Origin: Pseudomonas gozinkensis
Lineage (GTDB): Bacteria; Pseudomonadota; Gammaproteobacteria; Pseudomonadales; Pseudomonadaceae
NCBI RefSeq assembly: GCF_014863585.1
Contig: NZ_CP062253.1
Location: 2,382,501 to 2,446,500 of the forward strand
Reading direction: 5' to 3'
DNA: 64,000 nucleotides
Shown: piece after piece, positions 25,378 through 34,825 of the stretch
Layout: every line of letters starts with the position of its first letter
Position numbering within the stretch: the first letter of the stretch is position 1
Position numbers and translations under genes: made by a program
The notes under the pieces: generated by a model
The model's input: the letters and a program-made list of their open reading frames with translations, nothing else
Told to the model about the DNA's origin: nothing
Databases searched by the model: none

Positions 25378-26094
25378 ATGTTGAAGGTGTTTGCGCTGTT
25401 GACGCTGCTGGCGTCCACTGCCGTCCAGGCTCAGACCTCGCTGCAAAACGATCTGCCGCTCAACTACCTGGCCCAGGTGCACCCGGACGCCGAACAGCGT
25501 CCGCTGGTGATTTTCCTGCATGGCTATGGCAGCAACGAAGCAGACTTGATCGGTATGAAATTTCAGCTGCCCAAGCAGTACAACTACCTGTCGGTGCAGG
25601 CACCGATGGCGTTGGGAGAAGGGCGTTTCCAGTGGTTTCGCAAGAAAGGCGAAGGTGCCTACAACGGCGAGACGGATGATCTGAAGGCCAGCAGCCAGAA
25701 ACTGCGGGCCTTTATCGCCGCAGCGGCGCAGAAGTATCACGCGCAACCGGAGAAGGTGTACCTGATCGGTTTCAGCCAGGGCGCGATGATGACCTACGAG
25801 GTGGGGCTGCGGGAGCCAGCGACGGTGGGTGGCATTGCAGCGTTGAGCGGACGGGTGTTGCCGGTGCTCAAGAGCGAGCTGAAGCCAGAGCAACAGCATC
25901 CGCCGCTGGAGATCTTCATCGGCCACGGCACGGCGGATGACCGTGTGCCTTATAGCGGTGGCACCGAAGCCGATGCGTTGTTGCAGAAGCTGTCGTACAA
26001 ACCGCAATTTCATGCCTATCCCGGCGTCGGCCACAGCATCAGCGCGGCCGAGCTTCGGGATTTGAACGACTGGTTGCAGCGACTCAACCCGTGA
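25378..26094 (+). CDS. Exported serine esterase (phospholipase/carboxylesterase family)
   Basis: A 238-residue alpha/beta hydrolase with a signal peptide (MLKVFALLTLLASTAVQA). The nucleophile is in GFSQGAMM, the oxyanion region is IFLHGYGSNEAD, the acid lies in GTADDRVPY and the histidine in GVGHSIS. This is the compact carboxylesterase/thioesterase family, here exported to the periplasm. GGAAGG precedes the ATG at 25378. It is convergent with the next gene, 3 bp apart. Substrate unknown. Confidence 0.85.
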   Translation: MLKVFALLTLLASTAVQAQTSLQNDLPLNYLAQVHPDAEQRPLVIFLHGYGSNEADLIGMKFQLPKQYNYLSVQAPMALGEGRFQWFRKKGEGAYNGETDDLKASSQKLRAFIAAAAQKYHAQPEKVYLIGFSQGAMMTYEVGLREPATVGGIAALSGRVLPVLKSELKPEQQHPPLEIFIGHGTADDRVPYSGGTEADALLQKLSYKPQFHAYPGVGHSISAAELRDLNDWLQRLNP

Positions 26095-26097
26095 AGA

Positions 26098-26664
26098 TCA
26101 CTTTTCCTTGAGGATGGTTTTCACCAGCGCCTCGTGACCGCTCTTGTCGCTGGCCCGGGAAATCACCTGGACCAGCGCCATGCGCGTGCCGGAACCGGCC
26201 AGCAACGTAGTGTTAAGGGTCTGGCCGCCGCCCTGGGTGGCGGTGCTGTCGACTTGACGCAGACCGAGGCCGTTGCCTTTCTGGGTCAGGCTCTTTTCGC
26301 TGAGCTTGTTGAAGTCCGGCAGGGCCTTGCGCTGGGCGTCGATGAAATCGGACACGGTGCCGTCGAGGAACGCACTGTCGTTGTCCTTGACGTTGTTGCC
26401 TTCGGGAATCTGGTTTTCGGCGGTGATGACCACAGTCTTGGTGGCATCGTTGGTGTACATCATGCCTTTGGCACCGGTCGGGCCGGCCGGCAGCGGGTCG
26501 CCGACGAAGCCCTTGGGCAGGACAAAACTGAATTTGCCGTCGAGCATCGAGACTTTCTCGGTGACAGCCTTCTCTTTGGCCTTGGCTGCCTGAGCATTGA
26601 TGGCGCCGAAACCGGCCACCGCCGCCAACAACAGGACGACGGCTTTCTTGCTAAGCAATGACAT
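26098..26664 (-). CDS. Exported protein of unknown function, possibly DcrB/PsbP-like
   Basis: A 188-residue protein with a signal peptide ending at NAQA-AKAK. The mature part begins with SMLDGKFSFVLPKGFVGDP, which resembles the opening strand of DcrB/PsbP-type domains, but this likeness is weak. TLLAGSGTRMALVQVISRAS near the end looks beta-rich. The start at 26664 (MSLLSKKAVV) has CGGAGA upstream. No neighbour suggests a function. Confidence 0.7.
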   Translation of the reverse strand: MSLLSKKAVVLLLAAVAGFGAINAQAAKAKEKAVTEKVSMLDGKFSFVLPKGFVGDPLPAGPTGAKGMMYTNDATKTVVITAENQIPEGNNVKDNDSAFLDGTVSDFIDAQRKALPDFNKLSEKSLTQKGNGLGLRQVDSTATQGGGQTLNTTLLAGSGTRMALVQVISRASDKSGHEALVKTILKEK

Positions 26665-26857
26665 TCGAATCTCCGAGGGGTGGTCGCGCTTGGGCGGCGA
26701 TGATCCCATGGTGGATTGATGGACTCCAGTGCGGATAATCCTGTTGATCAGGAACCGTTCGTCGGGACTGTCATTTCTGTCAGGTCTCAATTCTTGCCCG
26801 ATCATTCGACAATGAGCGCAATCTCATCGATGGGCGATGAGGCAGGGAGAAAACATC

Positions 26858-27157
26858 ATGGCCGCCGGCAAATTCGTGATCAGTTCCATTGAACAGATGG
26901 GCTTTAACGCTTACCTGACTGGGTTAGCACCTACACCTGATTTCGTAGAGGTTGCGATCTACTGTAGAACCCCAATGAATACTTGGGAGTTGCTAAGTAC
27001 CTACCAAAATTACGAAACGAGAGAGTTCAGGACATTGATCAATTCGCCCACAGTTCCTGGACCAACTTCGGTCGTGATCTGTGACAAGAGGGATGGAGTA
27101 CCACCGAATCAAAGCAGCTCAAATGAGTTTCCCCATATCTTTCCCGATTTTGGTTGA
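26858..27157 (+). CDS. Small protein of unknown function, less GC-rich than neighbours
   Basis: A 99-residue soluble protein starting MAAGKFVISSIEQMGFNAYL. GGGAG lies 8 nt before the ATG. Its codons are visibly less GC-rich than those of flanking genes, a hint of recent acquisition. I recognise no motif; it has a hydrophilic C-terminus with PPNQSSSNEFPHIFPDFG. No function is proposed. Confidence 0.55.
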   Translation: MAAGKFVISSIEQMGFNAYLTGLAPTPDFVEVAIYCRTPMNTWELLSTYQNYETREFRTLINSPTVPGPTSVVICDKRDGVPPNQSSSNEFPHIFPDFG

Positions 27158-27218
27158 ACGGATAAACCCGGTTCTGTCGGGTTCACAGCGCCAGTTTGGG
27201 GTTAGTGTCGTTTCAGTC

Positions 27219-28007
27219 TCATAATCCAGAGAGTTTGGATTCTCGTTGGGGGCGCTCAATTTTGACCAGTAAATGGCGGGTAATACCTAGCATTGCCAAC
27301 GAGACTGTGCCACCAACGGCAAAACCACTGAGGCCCATACTGGGCAATGTCAGTGCCAACACCAGACAAAACGCCGAAAACGAATACATTCCCGTGGCCG
27401 TCGCCCGCAACAACGCGGCGGTAAACGCCGGGCCACGGGTCTGCTGGGAAAACACCGCCATCACGCTGCCGAGCACCGGGAACACTGCGAGCAAACCGCT
27501 CCAGCGTTCGCCGACGGTGCTGGCCAGCATGGTCACCACCAGCGTCAACGCCGCCCCGGCGATCATTCGCCAGACCAGTTTGTCCGATTTCGGCGCCGGG
27601 CCGTTGACCACCGGTTGCACCTTGGGAAACAGGTACGGCGCGGCAAGGAGGGCAGTCGCTGCGGCGGTAATCGAGAAGGGCAGCGACGCCGGAGTCAGCG
27701 ACAGAATCAGCGCCAGCACGGCCCAGACCGATAAAGAAACTATCAATGCCAGCGGCCAGTTCGCCCGCTGCGCCACCTGCGCATAAGTGACGCAAAACGC
27801 GATCATCGCAAACATGGCCGACAGCGCCGCGACCGCCGACTGCGCGGCAAACGCCGGGCCTTGTTCGATGGCGAGGAAAAACAGAATCGGCCCCACCACC
27901 ACCGGCAACCCCGACAGCCATCCGGCGACACTGGGGCCCCATCGCTTGCCCGCGAGGGAAATCAGCAGCAGGAAACCGGGAATCAGCAGCAGTTTGAGGA
28001 TCAGCAC
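27219..28007 (-). CDS. Integral membrane protein of unknown function
   Basis: A 262-residue protein with about eight hydrophobic segments from the first residues (LILKLLLIPGFLLLISLAG) onwards, interrupted by short loops (GKRWGP, FSQQTRGPAF). The pattern SGLPVVVGPILFFLAIEQG recurs in a related form as GLLAVFPVLGSVMAVFSQQ, suggesting an internal duplication of about 130 residues. Transport is likely but the substrate is unknown. The upstream gap holds TGTATACA at 28084-28091, a possible regulator site. Confidence 0.75.
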   Translation of the reverse strand: MLILKLLLIPGFLLLISLAGKRWGPSVAGWLSGLPVVVGPILFFLAIEQGPAFAAQSAVAALSAMFAMIAFCVTYAQVAQRANWPLALIVSLSVWAVLALILSLTPASLPFSITAAATALLAAPYLFPKVQPVVNGPAPKSDKLVWRMIAGAALTLVVTMLASTVGERWSGLLAVFPVLGSVMAVFSQQTRGPAFTAALLRATATGMYSFSAFCLVLALTLPSMGLSGFAVGGTVSLAMLGITRHLLVKIERPQRESKLSGL

Positions 28008-28154
28008 GCATTCGTCTCCGTTGGGTCAAGGAGGGCCACGTTAGCATTGTCGTCAATGGATTGCCGCATGTGTACGCAAAACATGTATACAAGGTGCCGG
28101 AGCTGATAGCCGACTATGCTCTGACAATCAGGGTTTACCGGAGTCGATGCCGCG

Positions 28155-28694
28155 ATGAGCAGTACACCGAAGGTGTTGCGTGGATGCTGCGGTATCGGCT
28201 TGTGGGCCTTGTTGCTGACACCCACGTGGGCAAGTTGGCAGGATGCGGTACCCGGTGCGCAAATCATCGGCGCCGGCGGTTTCAGCGTGTTCGGTTTCGA
28301 CGTCTACAACGCCCGGTTGTGGAGTGCGGCGCGACCACTGGCCGATGGCCAACCTTTTGCCCTTGAACTGATTTACCGGCGTTCCATTTCCCGCGATGAC
28401 CTGGTGAAGGCCAGCGTCGATGAAATCAAGCGCCTGGCCGGCGCATCCATCAGCCCGGTGCAACTGGCCGTATGGCAGACCCAGATGCAGCAATCGTTCG
28501 TTGACGTCCAGGCTGGCACACGGATCACCGGGGTGTATCTGCCGGGGCAGGGCGCGCGGTTCTTTGTCGGTCAGCAGTTGCAGCATGAAATCGATGATCC
28601 GCAGTTTGCCCGGGCGTTTTTCAACATCTGGCTCGACCCACGCACGCGCAGTCCCGAGTTGCGCCAGCAATTGCTTGGCAACGCCAAACCCTGA
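28155..28694 (+). CDS. Exported chalcone isomerase-like protein
   Basis: A 179-residue protein with an N-terminal hydrophobic export segment (GLWALLLTPTWAS). The body resembles bacterial chalcone isomerase-like domains: FGFDVYNARLWSA, LELIYRRSISRDDLVKASV and FFNIWLDPRTRSPELRQQLL at the end. These bacterial proteins are periplasmic and without known enzymatic activity. The gene lies 76 bp upstream of mntH on the same strand. Confidence 0.8.
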   Translation: MSSTPKVLRGCCGIGLWALLLTPTWASWQDAVPGAQIIGAGGFSVFGFDVYNARLWSAARPLADGQPFALELIYRRSISRDDLVKASVDEIKRLAGASISPVQLAVWQTQMQQSFVDVQAGTRITGVYLPGQGARFFVGQQLQHEIDDPQFARAFFNIWLDPRTRSPELRQQLLGNAKP

Positions 28695-28770
28695 ACGCAG
28701 CACATCTGCGCTTGGGCACGTCGACTGAAACGTCTAAGCTGCGTCTTTCGACTTGTTTCTGGATGTGTGC

Positions 28771-30090
28771 GTGAAATTCAGTTTGCCCAAAATCGCCACG
28801 GCGCCGTTCTGCCCGCCGGAAGTGGCCGGCAGTGTCCCGGTCGATCCCAACGCCTCGTTCTTCAAACGCGTGCTGCGTTTTGCCGGCCCCGGTTTGCTGG
28901 TGTCGATCGGCTACATGGATCCGGGCAACTGGGCCACCGCCATCGAAGCAGGTTCGCGCTTCGGTTACAGCCTGTTGTTCGTGGTGTTGCTGGCGAGTCT
29001 GGCGGGGATGGTCGTGCAATGCCTGTGCTCGCGACTGGGCATCGCCACCGGGCGCGATCTGGCGCAGTTGTCCCGCGAACGCTACAGCACCCCGACGGCG
29101 CGGCTGCAATGGGTGCTGGCGGAAATCTCGATCATCGCCACCGACCTGGCTGAAGTACTCGGCTGTGCCCTGGCGTTTCACCTGTTGCTGGGCTGTTCGC
29201 TGACGTTCGGCATCGCCCTCACTGCGTTCGATACGTTGCTGGTGCTGGCCTTGCAAAACCGTGGTTTCCGCCGGCTGGAGGCGATCATGCTGGTGCTGGT
29301 GGGCACCATCGGCGCCTGTTTCTTCGTTGAATTGCTGTTGATCAAACCGTACTGGCCTGACGTCGCCCAAGGCTTCAAGCCATCGCTGTCAGCGATCAGC
29401 GATGCCGCGCCACTGTATCTGGCCATCGGCATCCTCGGTGCCACGGTGATGCCGCATAACCTTTACCTGCACACGTCGATCGTGCAGACGCGACTGATCG
29501 GCAAGGATCTGGCCAGCAAGCAGGACGCGGTGAAACTGGCGCGCATCGACACCATCGGTTCGCTGGCGCTGGCGCTGCTGGTCAACGCGGCGATCCTGAT
29601 TCTCGCGGCGGCAGCGTTCCATCAAACCGGGCATTCCGATGTGGTGGACATTCAGGACGCCTATCACTTGCTCGACCCACTGGTGGGCGGCGCGCTGGCC
29701 AGTGTGCTGTTCGGCGTGGCGTTGCTGGCCTCGGGGCAGAGTTCGACCTTCACCGGCACCATCGCCGGGCAAGTGATCATGGAAGGCTACCTGAACCTGC
29801 GGATTCCCTGCTGGCAGCGACGCCTGATCACCCGTGGGCTGGCGCTGATTCCGGCGTTCATCGGCGTGTGGCTGATGGGCGATGGCGCGGTGGGCAAGTT
29901 GCTGGTGCTGAGCCAGGTGGTGCTGAGCCTGCAATTGCCGTTTGCGCTGTATCCGCTGATTCGCATGACCAACGACAAAAAGCTGATGGGGCCGTTTGTG
30001 AATCGTTTGCCGACCCGAGTTCTGGCGTGGGGATTGTTTGTGGTGATCAGTGGCGCCAATGCCTGGCTGATTCTGCAGTTGGCGGCATGA
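28771..30090 (+). CDS. mntH: NRAMP-type Mn2+/Fe2+ transporter MntH
   Basis: A 439-residue inner-membrane transporter of the NRAMP family with 11 predicted helices. The metal-binding motifs are GYMDPGNWAT in helix 1 and TVMPHNLYLHT in helix 6, both canonical. It would import Mn2+ with protons. GTG at 28771 (KFSLPKIATAP following) is preferred over an upstream TTG because relatives start there. I saw no yybP-ykoY riboswitch-like or clear MntR-like site in the short upstream gap. A REP pair follows. Confidence 0.92.
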   Translation: MKFSLPKIATAPFCPPEVAGSVPVDPNASFFKRVLRFAGPGLLVSIGYMDPGNWATAIEAGSRFGYSLLFVVLLASLAGMVVQCLCSRLGIATGRDLAQLSRERYSTPTARLQWVLAEISIIATDLAEVLGCALAFHLLLGCSLTFGIALTAFDTLLVLALQNRGFRRLEAIMLVLVGTIGACFFVELLLIKPYWPDVAQGFKPSLSAISDAAPLYLAIGILGATVMPHNLYLHTSIVQTRLIGKDLASKQDAVKLARIDTIGSLALALLVNAAILILAAAAFHQTGHSDVVDIQDAYHLLDPLVGGALASVLFGVALLASGQSSTFTGTIAGQVIMEGYLNLRIPCWQRRLITRGLALIPAFIGVWLMGDGAVGKLLVLSQVVLSLQLPFALYPLIRMTNDKKLMGPFVNRLPTRVLAWGLFVVISGANAWLILQLAA

Positions 30091-30120
30091 CCGAACCTCT
30101 TGCAGTGTTTTGACTGGCCT

Positions 30121-30213
30121 CTTCGCGAGCAAGCTCGCTCCCACAGGGTTCTCGGGCATACCGAAAATGTGTGATTGCCCACAATTAATGTGGGAGCGGG
30201 CTTGCTCGCGAAG
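30121..30213. repeat. REP inverted pair
   Basis: REP arms at 30121-30145 (CTTCGCGAGCAAGC start) and 30189-30213 are inverted copies with a 43-base spacer, between convergent mntH and a LysR gene. Confidence 0.85.
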
Positions 30214-30254
30214 GGGGCGGGATCTCCATCCCTTTTGCTGAGGATGGGCGGCCC

Positions 30255-31148
30255 TCAGCGGCCGAAGGCATCCACCACAAAATCAATGAACACCCGGGTC
30301 TTGGCCGGCAGCAAGGTGCGGCTCGGGTAGTACAGAGATATCGCCCCGGCGTCGCACTGCCAGTCGGGCAACAGCCGCACCAGTTCACCGCGTTCAATCT
30401 GTGCGCTGACATCGGGCAGCACCAGCATCGTCACGCCCAGACCCAACAACGCAGCGGTGCGCATGGCCATCGGGTCGTTCAGCACAATATTCGGATTGAG
30501 CAGGGCGCTGGCCTGTTCGCCGGTGCCGTTGTGCATCTGCCATTGGCGAATGCGCCCGGTGCGCAGGCCGCGCATGACGATGCCCTGGTGGTCGGCGAGG
30601 TCTGTGGGATGCCGGGGCAGGGCGCGTCCGGCCAGATAGGCCGGTGAGGCCACTGCCAGTATTTCAGCGGATGCCAGTCGCCGGGAAACCACACCGGGCG
30701 TCAGCTCGAACCCGCCGCCAATCGCCACGTCGTAACCCTCGGCGATCAAGTCCACCTGACGATTTTCAAAGTGCCATTCCGGGCGGATCAACGGATAGCG
30801 CGCCAGAAACTCCGGCAGCAGCGGCAGCATGTGATCGATGCCGAATGTCGGCGGCAGGCTGATCTTGAGCACACCCGCCGGCTCGCCGCGCTCCGTTGCC
30901 ACCGTCGCAATCGCTGCCTGCAAGGCGTCGAGATTGCCGCCGATACTCGCCAGAAAACCTTCACCGGCCTCGGTCAGCGACAGCTTGCGGGTCGAGCGCT
31001 GAAACAGCCGCACGCCGAGGTTGCGTTCAAGAATCGCCACGTTGCGGCTGACCGCCGCCGGGGTCAGCGCCAGCAACCGCGCAGCAGCAGAGAAGCTGCC
31101 GGTCTCGGCGCTGCGGACGAAGGATTCAAGATTGGCGAGGGTTTCCAT
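30255..31148 (-). CDS. LysR-family transcriptional regulator
   Basis: A 297-residue LysR protein. The N-terminal helix-turn-helix reads GSFSAAARLLALTPAAVSRN and the rest is the periplasmic-binding-like effector domain. METLANLESF at 31148 is taken as start, giving the usual length. It is divergent from the NAD(P)-binding oxidoreductase gene at 31263 with a 114-bp gap, so it probably controls that gene. The inducer is unknown. Confidence 0.9.
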   Translation of the reverse strand: METLANLESFVRSAETGSFSAAARLLALTPAAVSRNVAILERNLGVRLFQRSTRKLSLTEAGEGFLASIGGNLDALQAAIATVATERGEPAGVLKISLPPTFGIDHMLPLLPEFLARYPLIRPEWHFENRQVDLIAEGYDVAIGGGFELTPGVVSRRLASAEILAVASPAYLAGRALPRHPTDLADHQGIVMRGLRTGRIRQWQMHNGTGEQASALLNPNIVLNDPMAMRTAALLGLGVTMLVLPDVSAQIERGELVRLLPDWQCDAGAISLYYPSRTLLPAKTRVFIDFVVDAFGR

Positions 31149-31262
31149 GGTTTCGACCTGATAGCGATGCTTGAAGATCATTCAAGGCATTACCGGCTAA
31201 TCAAGTGGGAATGGCAAGCGCAAGATTCGTTTCGAGTCTTACCCCACTTTCTGGAGAACACC

Positions 31263-31865
31263 ATGAGCACTATCGGAATCATCGGCGCTGGCGCCATCGG
31301 TTCAGCGTTTGCCAAAGCCTTGTCGCGTCAGGGCATCCCGTTGGTGATCGCCAACAGTCGCGGGCCAGATACCTTGGCTGAGCTGGTCGCAGAACTCGGC
31401 CCGACTGCCCGCGCCGTTACCCGTGAAGAAGCGGCGGCGCAGGACATCGTGCTGGTCGCGGTGAACTGGTCGAAACTGCCGACAGCGCTGGCCGGGCTGC
31501 CGGATTTCGGCGGACGGATTGTCATCGACGCCAACAACTCGATTGAAGCGCCGTCATTCAAACCGGTGGATTTGCAGGGTCGGCCGTCCAGCGAAGTGTT
31601 TGCTGAATGGGTACCGGGGGCGCGGGTGGTCAAGGCGTTCAACCATTTGCTGGCGCGTTTGCTGGAAGCGGATCCGGCGTCGGAGGGTGGCAAGCGTGTG
31701 TTGTTCCTGTCCGGGGATGATGCGCAGGCCAAGGCTGAGGTAGGTGTGCTGATCGATCAGCTCGGCTTTTTCGGTATCGATCTGGGCGAATTGAGCGTGG
31801 GTGCGCGGCTGGTGCAGTTCCCGGGCGGGCCGTTGCCGGTGCTGAATCTGGTGAAGTTCGCCTGA
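31263..31865 (+). CDS. NADPH-dependent F420 reductase-like oxidoreductase
   Basis: A 200-residue Rossmann protein starting MSTIGIIGAGAIGSAFAKAL. The nucleotide motif GAGAIG is followed by NSRGPDTLAELV, and the region FGGRIVIDANNSIEAP and VKAFNHLLARLL match the NADP/F420-reductase-like family (often called NAD(P)-binding protein in bacteria lacking F420). ATG 31263 follows TGGAGA. It is divergent from a LysR gene, its likely regulator. The substrate is not known. Confidence 0.82.
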   Translation: MSTIGIIGAGAIGSAFAKALSRQGIPLVIANSRGPDTLAELVAELGPTARAVTREEAAAQDIVLVAVNWSKLPTALAGLPDFGGRIVIDANNSIEAPSFKPVDLQGRPSSEVFAEWVPGARVVKAFNHLLARLLEADPASEGGKRVLFLSGDDAQAKAEVGVLIDQLGFFGIDLGELSVGARLVQFPGGPLPVLNLVKFA

Positions 31866-31869
31866 CGAC

Positions 31870-31912
31870 GGGGCAAAAAATACCCGGTGCGACGTGAGTC
31901 GTACCGGGTTTG
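31870..31912. terminator. Bidirectional terminator
   Basis: ACCCGGTGCGAC (31882-31893) pairs with GTCGTACCGGGT (31898-31909) with a 4-base loop. On the minus strand it is followed by T6, which suits the end of the thiolase operon. Confidence 0.8.
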
Positions 31913-31970
31913 TTGCCAACGGGCAGTGGATGTCGTGGATCCGCCGCCCGCTGTTGAACCTCTTTTGCTC

Positions 31971-33152
31971 TTAGGCGCGTTCCAGCGCCAGGGCTACGCC
32001 TTGGCCGCCGCCGATGCACAGGGTCGCCAGACCCTTTTTCGCATCACGCTTGATCATTTCGTGCAGCAGGGTCACCAGCACACGGCAGCCCGATGCACCG
32101 ATCGGATGACCAAGGGCAATGGCGCCACCGTTGACGTTGACCTTGTCCAGATCCCATTGCAGATCCTTGGCCACTGCGAGCGATTGTGCGGCGAAGGCTT
32201 CGTTGGCTTCGATCAGGTCGAGCTGGCCGATGCTCCAGCCGGCCTTGTCCAGGCAGCGGCGAGTGGCGGAAACCGGGCCGATGCCCATGATCGCCGGGTC
32301 GACGCCCGCGTTGGCGTAGGCGGCGACTTTCGCCAGTACCGGCAGGCCCAGGGCCTTGGCTTTTTCCGCGCTCATCAGAATCACGGCAGCTGCGCCGTCG
32401 TTCAGCGACGAAGCGTTGCCGGCGGTGACGCTGCCGTCTTTCTTGAAGGCCGGACGCAGTTTGGCCAGGGATTCGGCGGTGGTGTCGCCCCGTGGCTGTT
32501 CGTCGACCTTGAACGCCACCGGATCGCCTTTGCGCTGCGGGATCAGGATCGGGGTGATTTCATCGACAAAGCGACCGGCCTCTATGGCAGCGGCGGCTTT
32601 CTGTTGCGAGGCGGCAGCGAAGGCGTCTTGCTGCTCGCGGCTGATCTCGTACTTCTCGACCAGGTTCTCGGCGGTGATACCCATGTGGTAATCGTTGAAC
32701 GCATCCCACAGACCATCGCTGATCATGGTGTCGACGATTTGTGCGTGACCCATGCGCAGACCGGTGCGCGCGCCCGGCATCACATAGTTGGCCAGGCTCA
32801 TGTTTTCCTGGCCGCCGGCGATGATCACGTCAGCGTCGCCGCAACGGATCGCCTGGGCGCCGAGGTGCAGAGCCTTGAGGCCCGAACCGCAGACCTTGTT
32901 CAGGGTCATGGCCGGCACGGCGTGGGGCAGGCCGGCCTTGATCGCCGACTGACGCGCCGGGTTCTGGCCGGCGCCGGCGGTCAGCACCTGGCCCATGATT
33001 ACTTCATCGACCTGAGCACCGTCCAGACCGGTCTGCTCAAGCAACTGGCGGATGACCGCTGCGCCCAGATCCACGGCGGAGACGGTGGCCAGCGATCCCT
33101 GGAAACTGCCGATCGCGGTACGCGTGGCGGCAACAATGACGACGTCTTGCAT
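31971..33152 (-). CDS. atoB: Acetyl-CoA acetyltransferase (thiolase)
   Basis: A 393-residue thiolase. Catalytic residues are visible: Cys88 in NKVCGSGLK, the histidine in [10 protein letters not shown] and the second Cys in TLCIGGGQG. It cleaves acetoacetyl-CoA to two acetyl-CoA. The gene follows the CoA-transferase B subunit by 11 bp and completes the acetoacetate utilisation operon. The start [12 protein letters not shown] at 33152 fits the family; a reading five residues longer would overlap the upstream gene. Confidence 0.95.
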   Translation of the reverse strand: MQDVVIVAATRTAIGSFQGSLATVSAVDLGAAVIRQLLEQTGLDGAQVDEVIMGQVLTAGAGQNPARQSAIKAGLPHAVPAMTLNKVCGSGLKALHLGAQAIRCGDADVIIAGGQENMSLANYVMPGARTGLRMGHAQIVDTMISDGLWDAFNDYHMGITAENLVEKYEISREQQDAFAAASQQKAAAAIEAGRFVDEITPILIPQRKGDPVAFKVDEQPRGDTTAESLAKLRPAFKKDGSVTAGNASSLNDGAAAVILMSAEKAKALGLPVLAKVAAYANAGVDPAIMGIGPVSATRRCLDKAGWSIGQLDLIEANEAFAAQSLAVAKDLQWDLDKVNVNGGAIALGHPIGASGCRVLVTLLHEMIKRDAKKGLATLCIGGGQGVALALERA

Positions 33153-33163
33153 TTTCGAATTCC

Positions 33164-33829
33164 TCACTCGGCAGCGAACTGCATTTCCGGTACGTGATCC
33201 GGGACGATCAGTTTACCAGCGGTTTTGGCGACGATTTCCTCGACGCTGACGCCAGGTGCGCGTTCCTTGAGGACAAAAGCGCCATTTTCGATTTCCAGGT
33301 AGGCAAGGTCAGTCAGGACGCGCTTGATGCAACCGGCGCCGGTCAGCGGCAGGCTGCATTGGCTCAGCAACTTGGACTCACCGTCCTTGGACGCGTGGGT
33401 CATGATGACAATGATGTTGTCGGCACCGGCCACCAGGTCCATCGCGCCGCCCATGCCCTTGACCAGTTTGCCGGGGATCATCCACGAGGCGATGTTGCCT
33501 TGAACGTCCACTTCGAAGGCGCCCAGCACGGTCAGGTCGACGTGACCGCCACGGATCATCGCGAAGGACTCGGCCGAGGAAAAGATCGAAGCGCCGATGC
33601 GCGCGGTCACGGTCTGTTTGCCGGCGTTGATCATGTCGGCGTCGATGGTGTCTTCAGTCGGAAACGGGCCCATGCCGAGCAGGCCGTTTTCCGATTGCAG
33701 CATGACTTCCATGCCTTCGGGGATGTAGTTGGCGACCAGGGTCGGGATGCCGATGCCGAGGTTCACGTAGTAGCCGTCCTGCATTTCGCGGGCGACGCGT
33801 TGAGCCATTTGTTCGCGGGTAAGTGCCAT
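33164..33829 (-). CDS. 3-oxoacid CoA-transferase subunit B
   Basis: A 221-residue SCOT/AtoA/DhcB-type beta subunit. The catalytic glutamate is Glu47 in [10 protein letters not shown]. It forms the active site with the A subunit and moves CoA from succinyl-CoA or acetyl-CoA to acetoacetate. The gene is 24 bp downstream of subunit A. The donor preference (succinyl versus acetyl) cannot be decided by eye; dhcB is another name used for this Pseudomonas operon (dehydrocarnitine transferase). Confidence 0.92.
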   Translation of the reverse strand: MALTREQMAQRVAREMQDGYYVNLGIGIPTLVANYIPEGMEVMLQSENGLLGMGPFPTEDTIDADMINAGKQTVTARIGASIFSSAESFAMIRGGHVDLTVLGAFEVDVQGNIASWMIPGKLVKGMGGAMDLVAGADNIIVIMTHASKDGESKLLSQCSLPLTGAGCIKRVLTDLAYLEIENGAFVLKERAPGVSVEEIVAKTAGKLIVPDHVPEMQFAAE

Positions 33830-33853
33830 GTGCTTGTTCTCCGTCAGCCTGGA

Positions 33854-34552
33854 TTATTTGCGGATGGTGCGTTGTTCGATGCGTTTTTCGAACGTGCCGC
33901 AAATGACCCGGTCGACGTAGATGCCGGGCGTGTGGATGTGTGCCGGATCCAGTTCGCCGGGTTCGACGATTTCTTCGACTTCAACCACGGTGATCTTGCC
34001 GGCAGTGGCGGCCAGCGGGTTGAAGTTCTGGGCGGTGTGGCGGTAGATGACGTTGCCGAAATGGTCGGCTTTCCAGCCCTTGACGATGGCGAAGTCACCG
34101 GTGATGGACTCTTCCATCAGGTACTTGCGACCGTGGAATTCACGCACCTCCTTGCCTTCGGCGACCGGCGTGCCGACGCCGGTGGCGGTGAAAAAGGCCG
34201 GAATGCCGGCACCGCCTGCGCGCATTTTTTCGGCGAGGGTGCCTTGCGGGGTCAGGACGACTTCGATGTCGCCCTTGAGCAGTTGCTCTTCGAACAGTTT
34301 GTTTTCGCCGACATAGGAGGCGACCACCTTGCTGATCTGGCGGTCGGTCAACAGCACGCCGAGGCCGAAGCCATCAACGCCGCAGTTGTTGGAGACGACG
34401 GTGAGGTCGCGGGTGCCCTTGCGCTTGATCTCGGCGATCAGGTTCTCCGGAATACCGCACAGGCCGAAGCCGCCGGCGATCACGGTCATGCCGTCTTCAA
34501 GACCTGCCATGGCTTCCTCGTAGGAATACACGCGCTTGTCGAAACCTGCCAT
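33854..34552 (-). CDS. 3-oxoacid CoA-transferase subunit A
   Basis: A 232-residue alpha subunit of CoA-transferase family 1. Typical are [19 protein letters not shown] at residues 21-39, [11 protein letters not shown] and [16 protein letters not shown]. It is the first gene of the A-B-thiolase operon. ATG 34552 is supported by GAGG six bases upstream. It could act on acetoacetate or on 3-dehydrocarnitine; the divergent LysR gene is the likely regulator. Confidence 0.93.
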   Translation of the reverse strand: MAGFDKRVYSYEEAMAGLEDGMTVIAGGFGLCGIPENLIAEIKRKGTRDLTVVSNNCGVDGFGLGVLLTDRQISKVVASYVGENKLFEEQLLKGDIEVVLTPQGTLAEKMRAGGAGIPAFFTATGVGTPVAEGKEVREFHGRKYLMEESITGDFAIVKGWKADHFGNVIYRHTAQNFNPLAATAGKITVVEVEEIVEPGELDPAHIHTPGIYVDRVICGTFEKRIEQRTIRK

Positions 34553-34678
34553 ATGCACCTCTTTTATTGTTTGTCGGGCGGCTGGCTAGCCGAATGACTG
34601 GAGTGTCGCGCTGAAGGATATATTTGTTAAGTTGATTTTTAAGGTTGATTGATTGATAAAGCTCAATAATTGGCTTCG

Positions 34679-34799
34679 TTGATCGTTCCCATGCTCCGCG
34701 TGGGAATGCCTCCGGGGACGCTCCGCGTCCAGTGACGCGAAGCATCACGGGCTGCGTTACCACGCAGACGGTTCGACGCCTCGACGTGGGAACGATCAA
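34679..34799. repeat. 121-bp palindromic repeat with 13-bp terminal inverted repeats
   Basis: Perfect terminal inverted repeats TTGATCGTTCCCA (34679-34691) and TGGGAACGATCAA (34787-34799) enclose several smaller hairpins (GGACGCTCCGCGTCC is one). This is a MITE-like intergenic repeat of a type seen in Pseudomonas. It lies between the CoA-transferase operon and the divergent LysR gene, inside their shared promoter region. Confidence 0.75.
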
Positions 34800-34825
34800 G
34801 ACTCTGATACGGAAGCATAGCGTTC

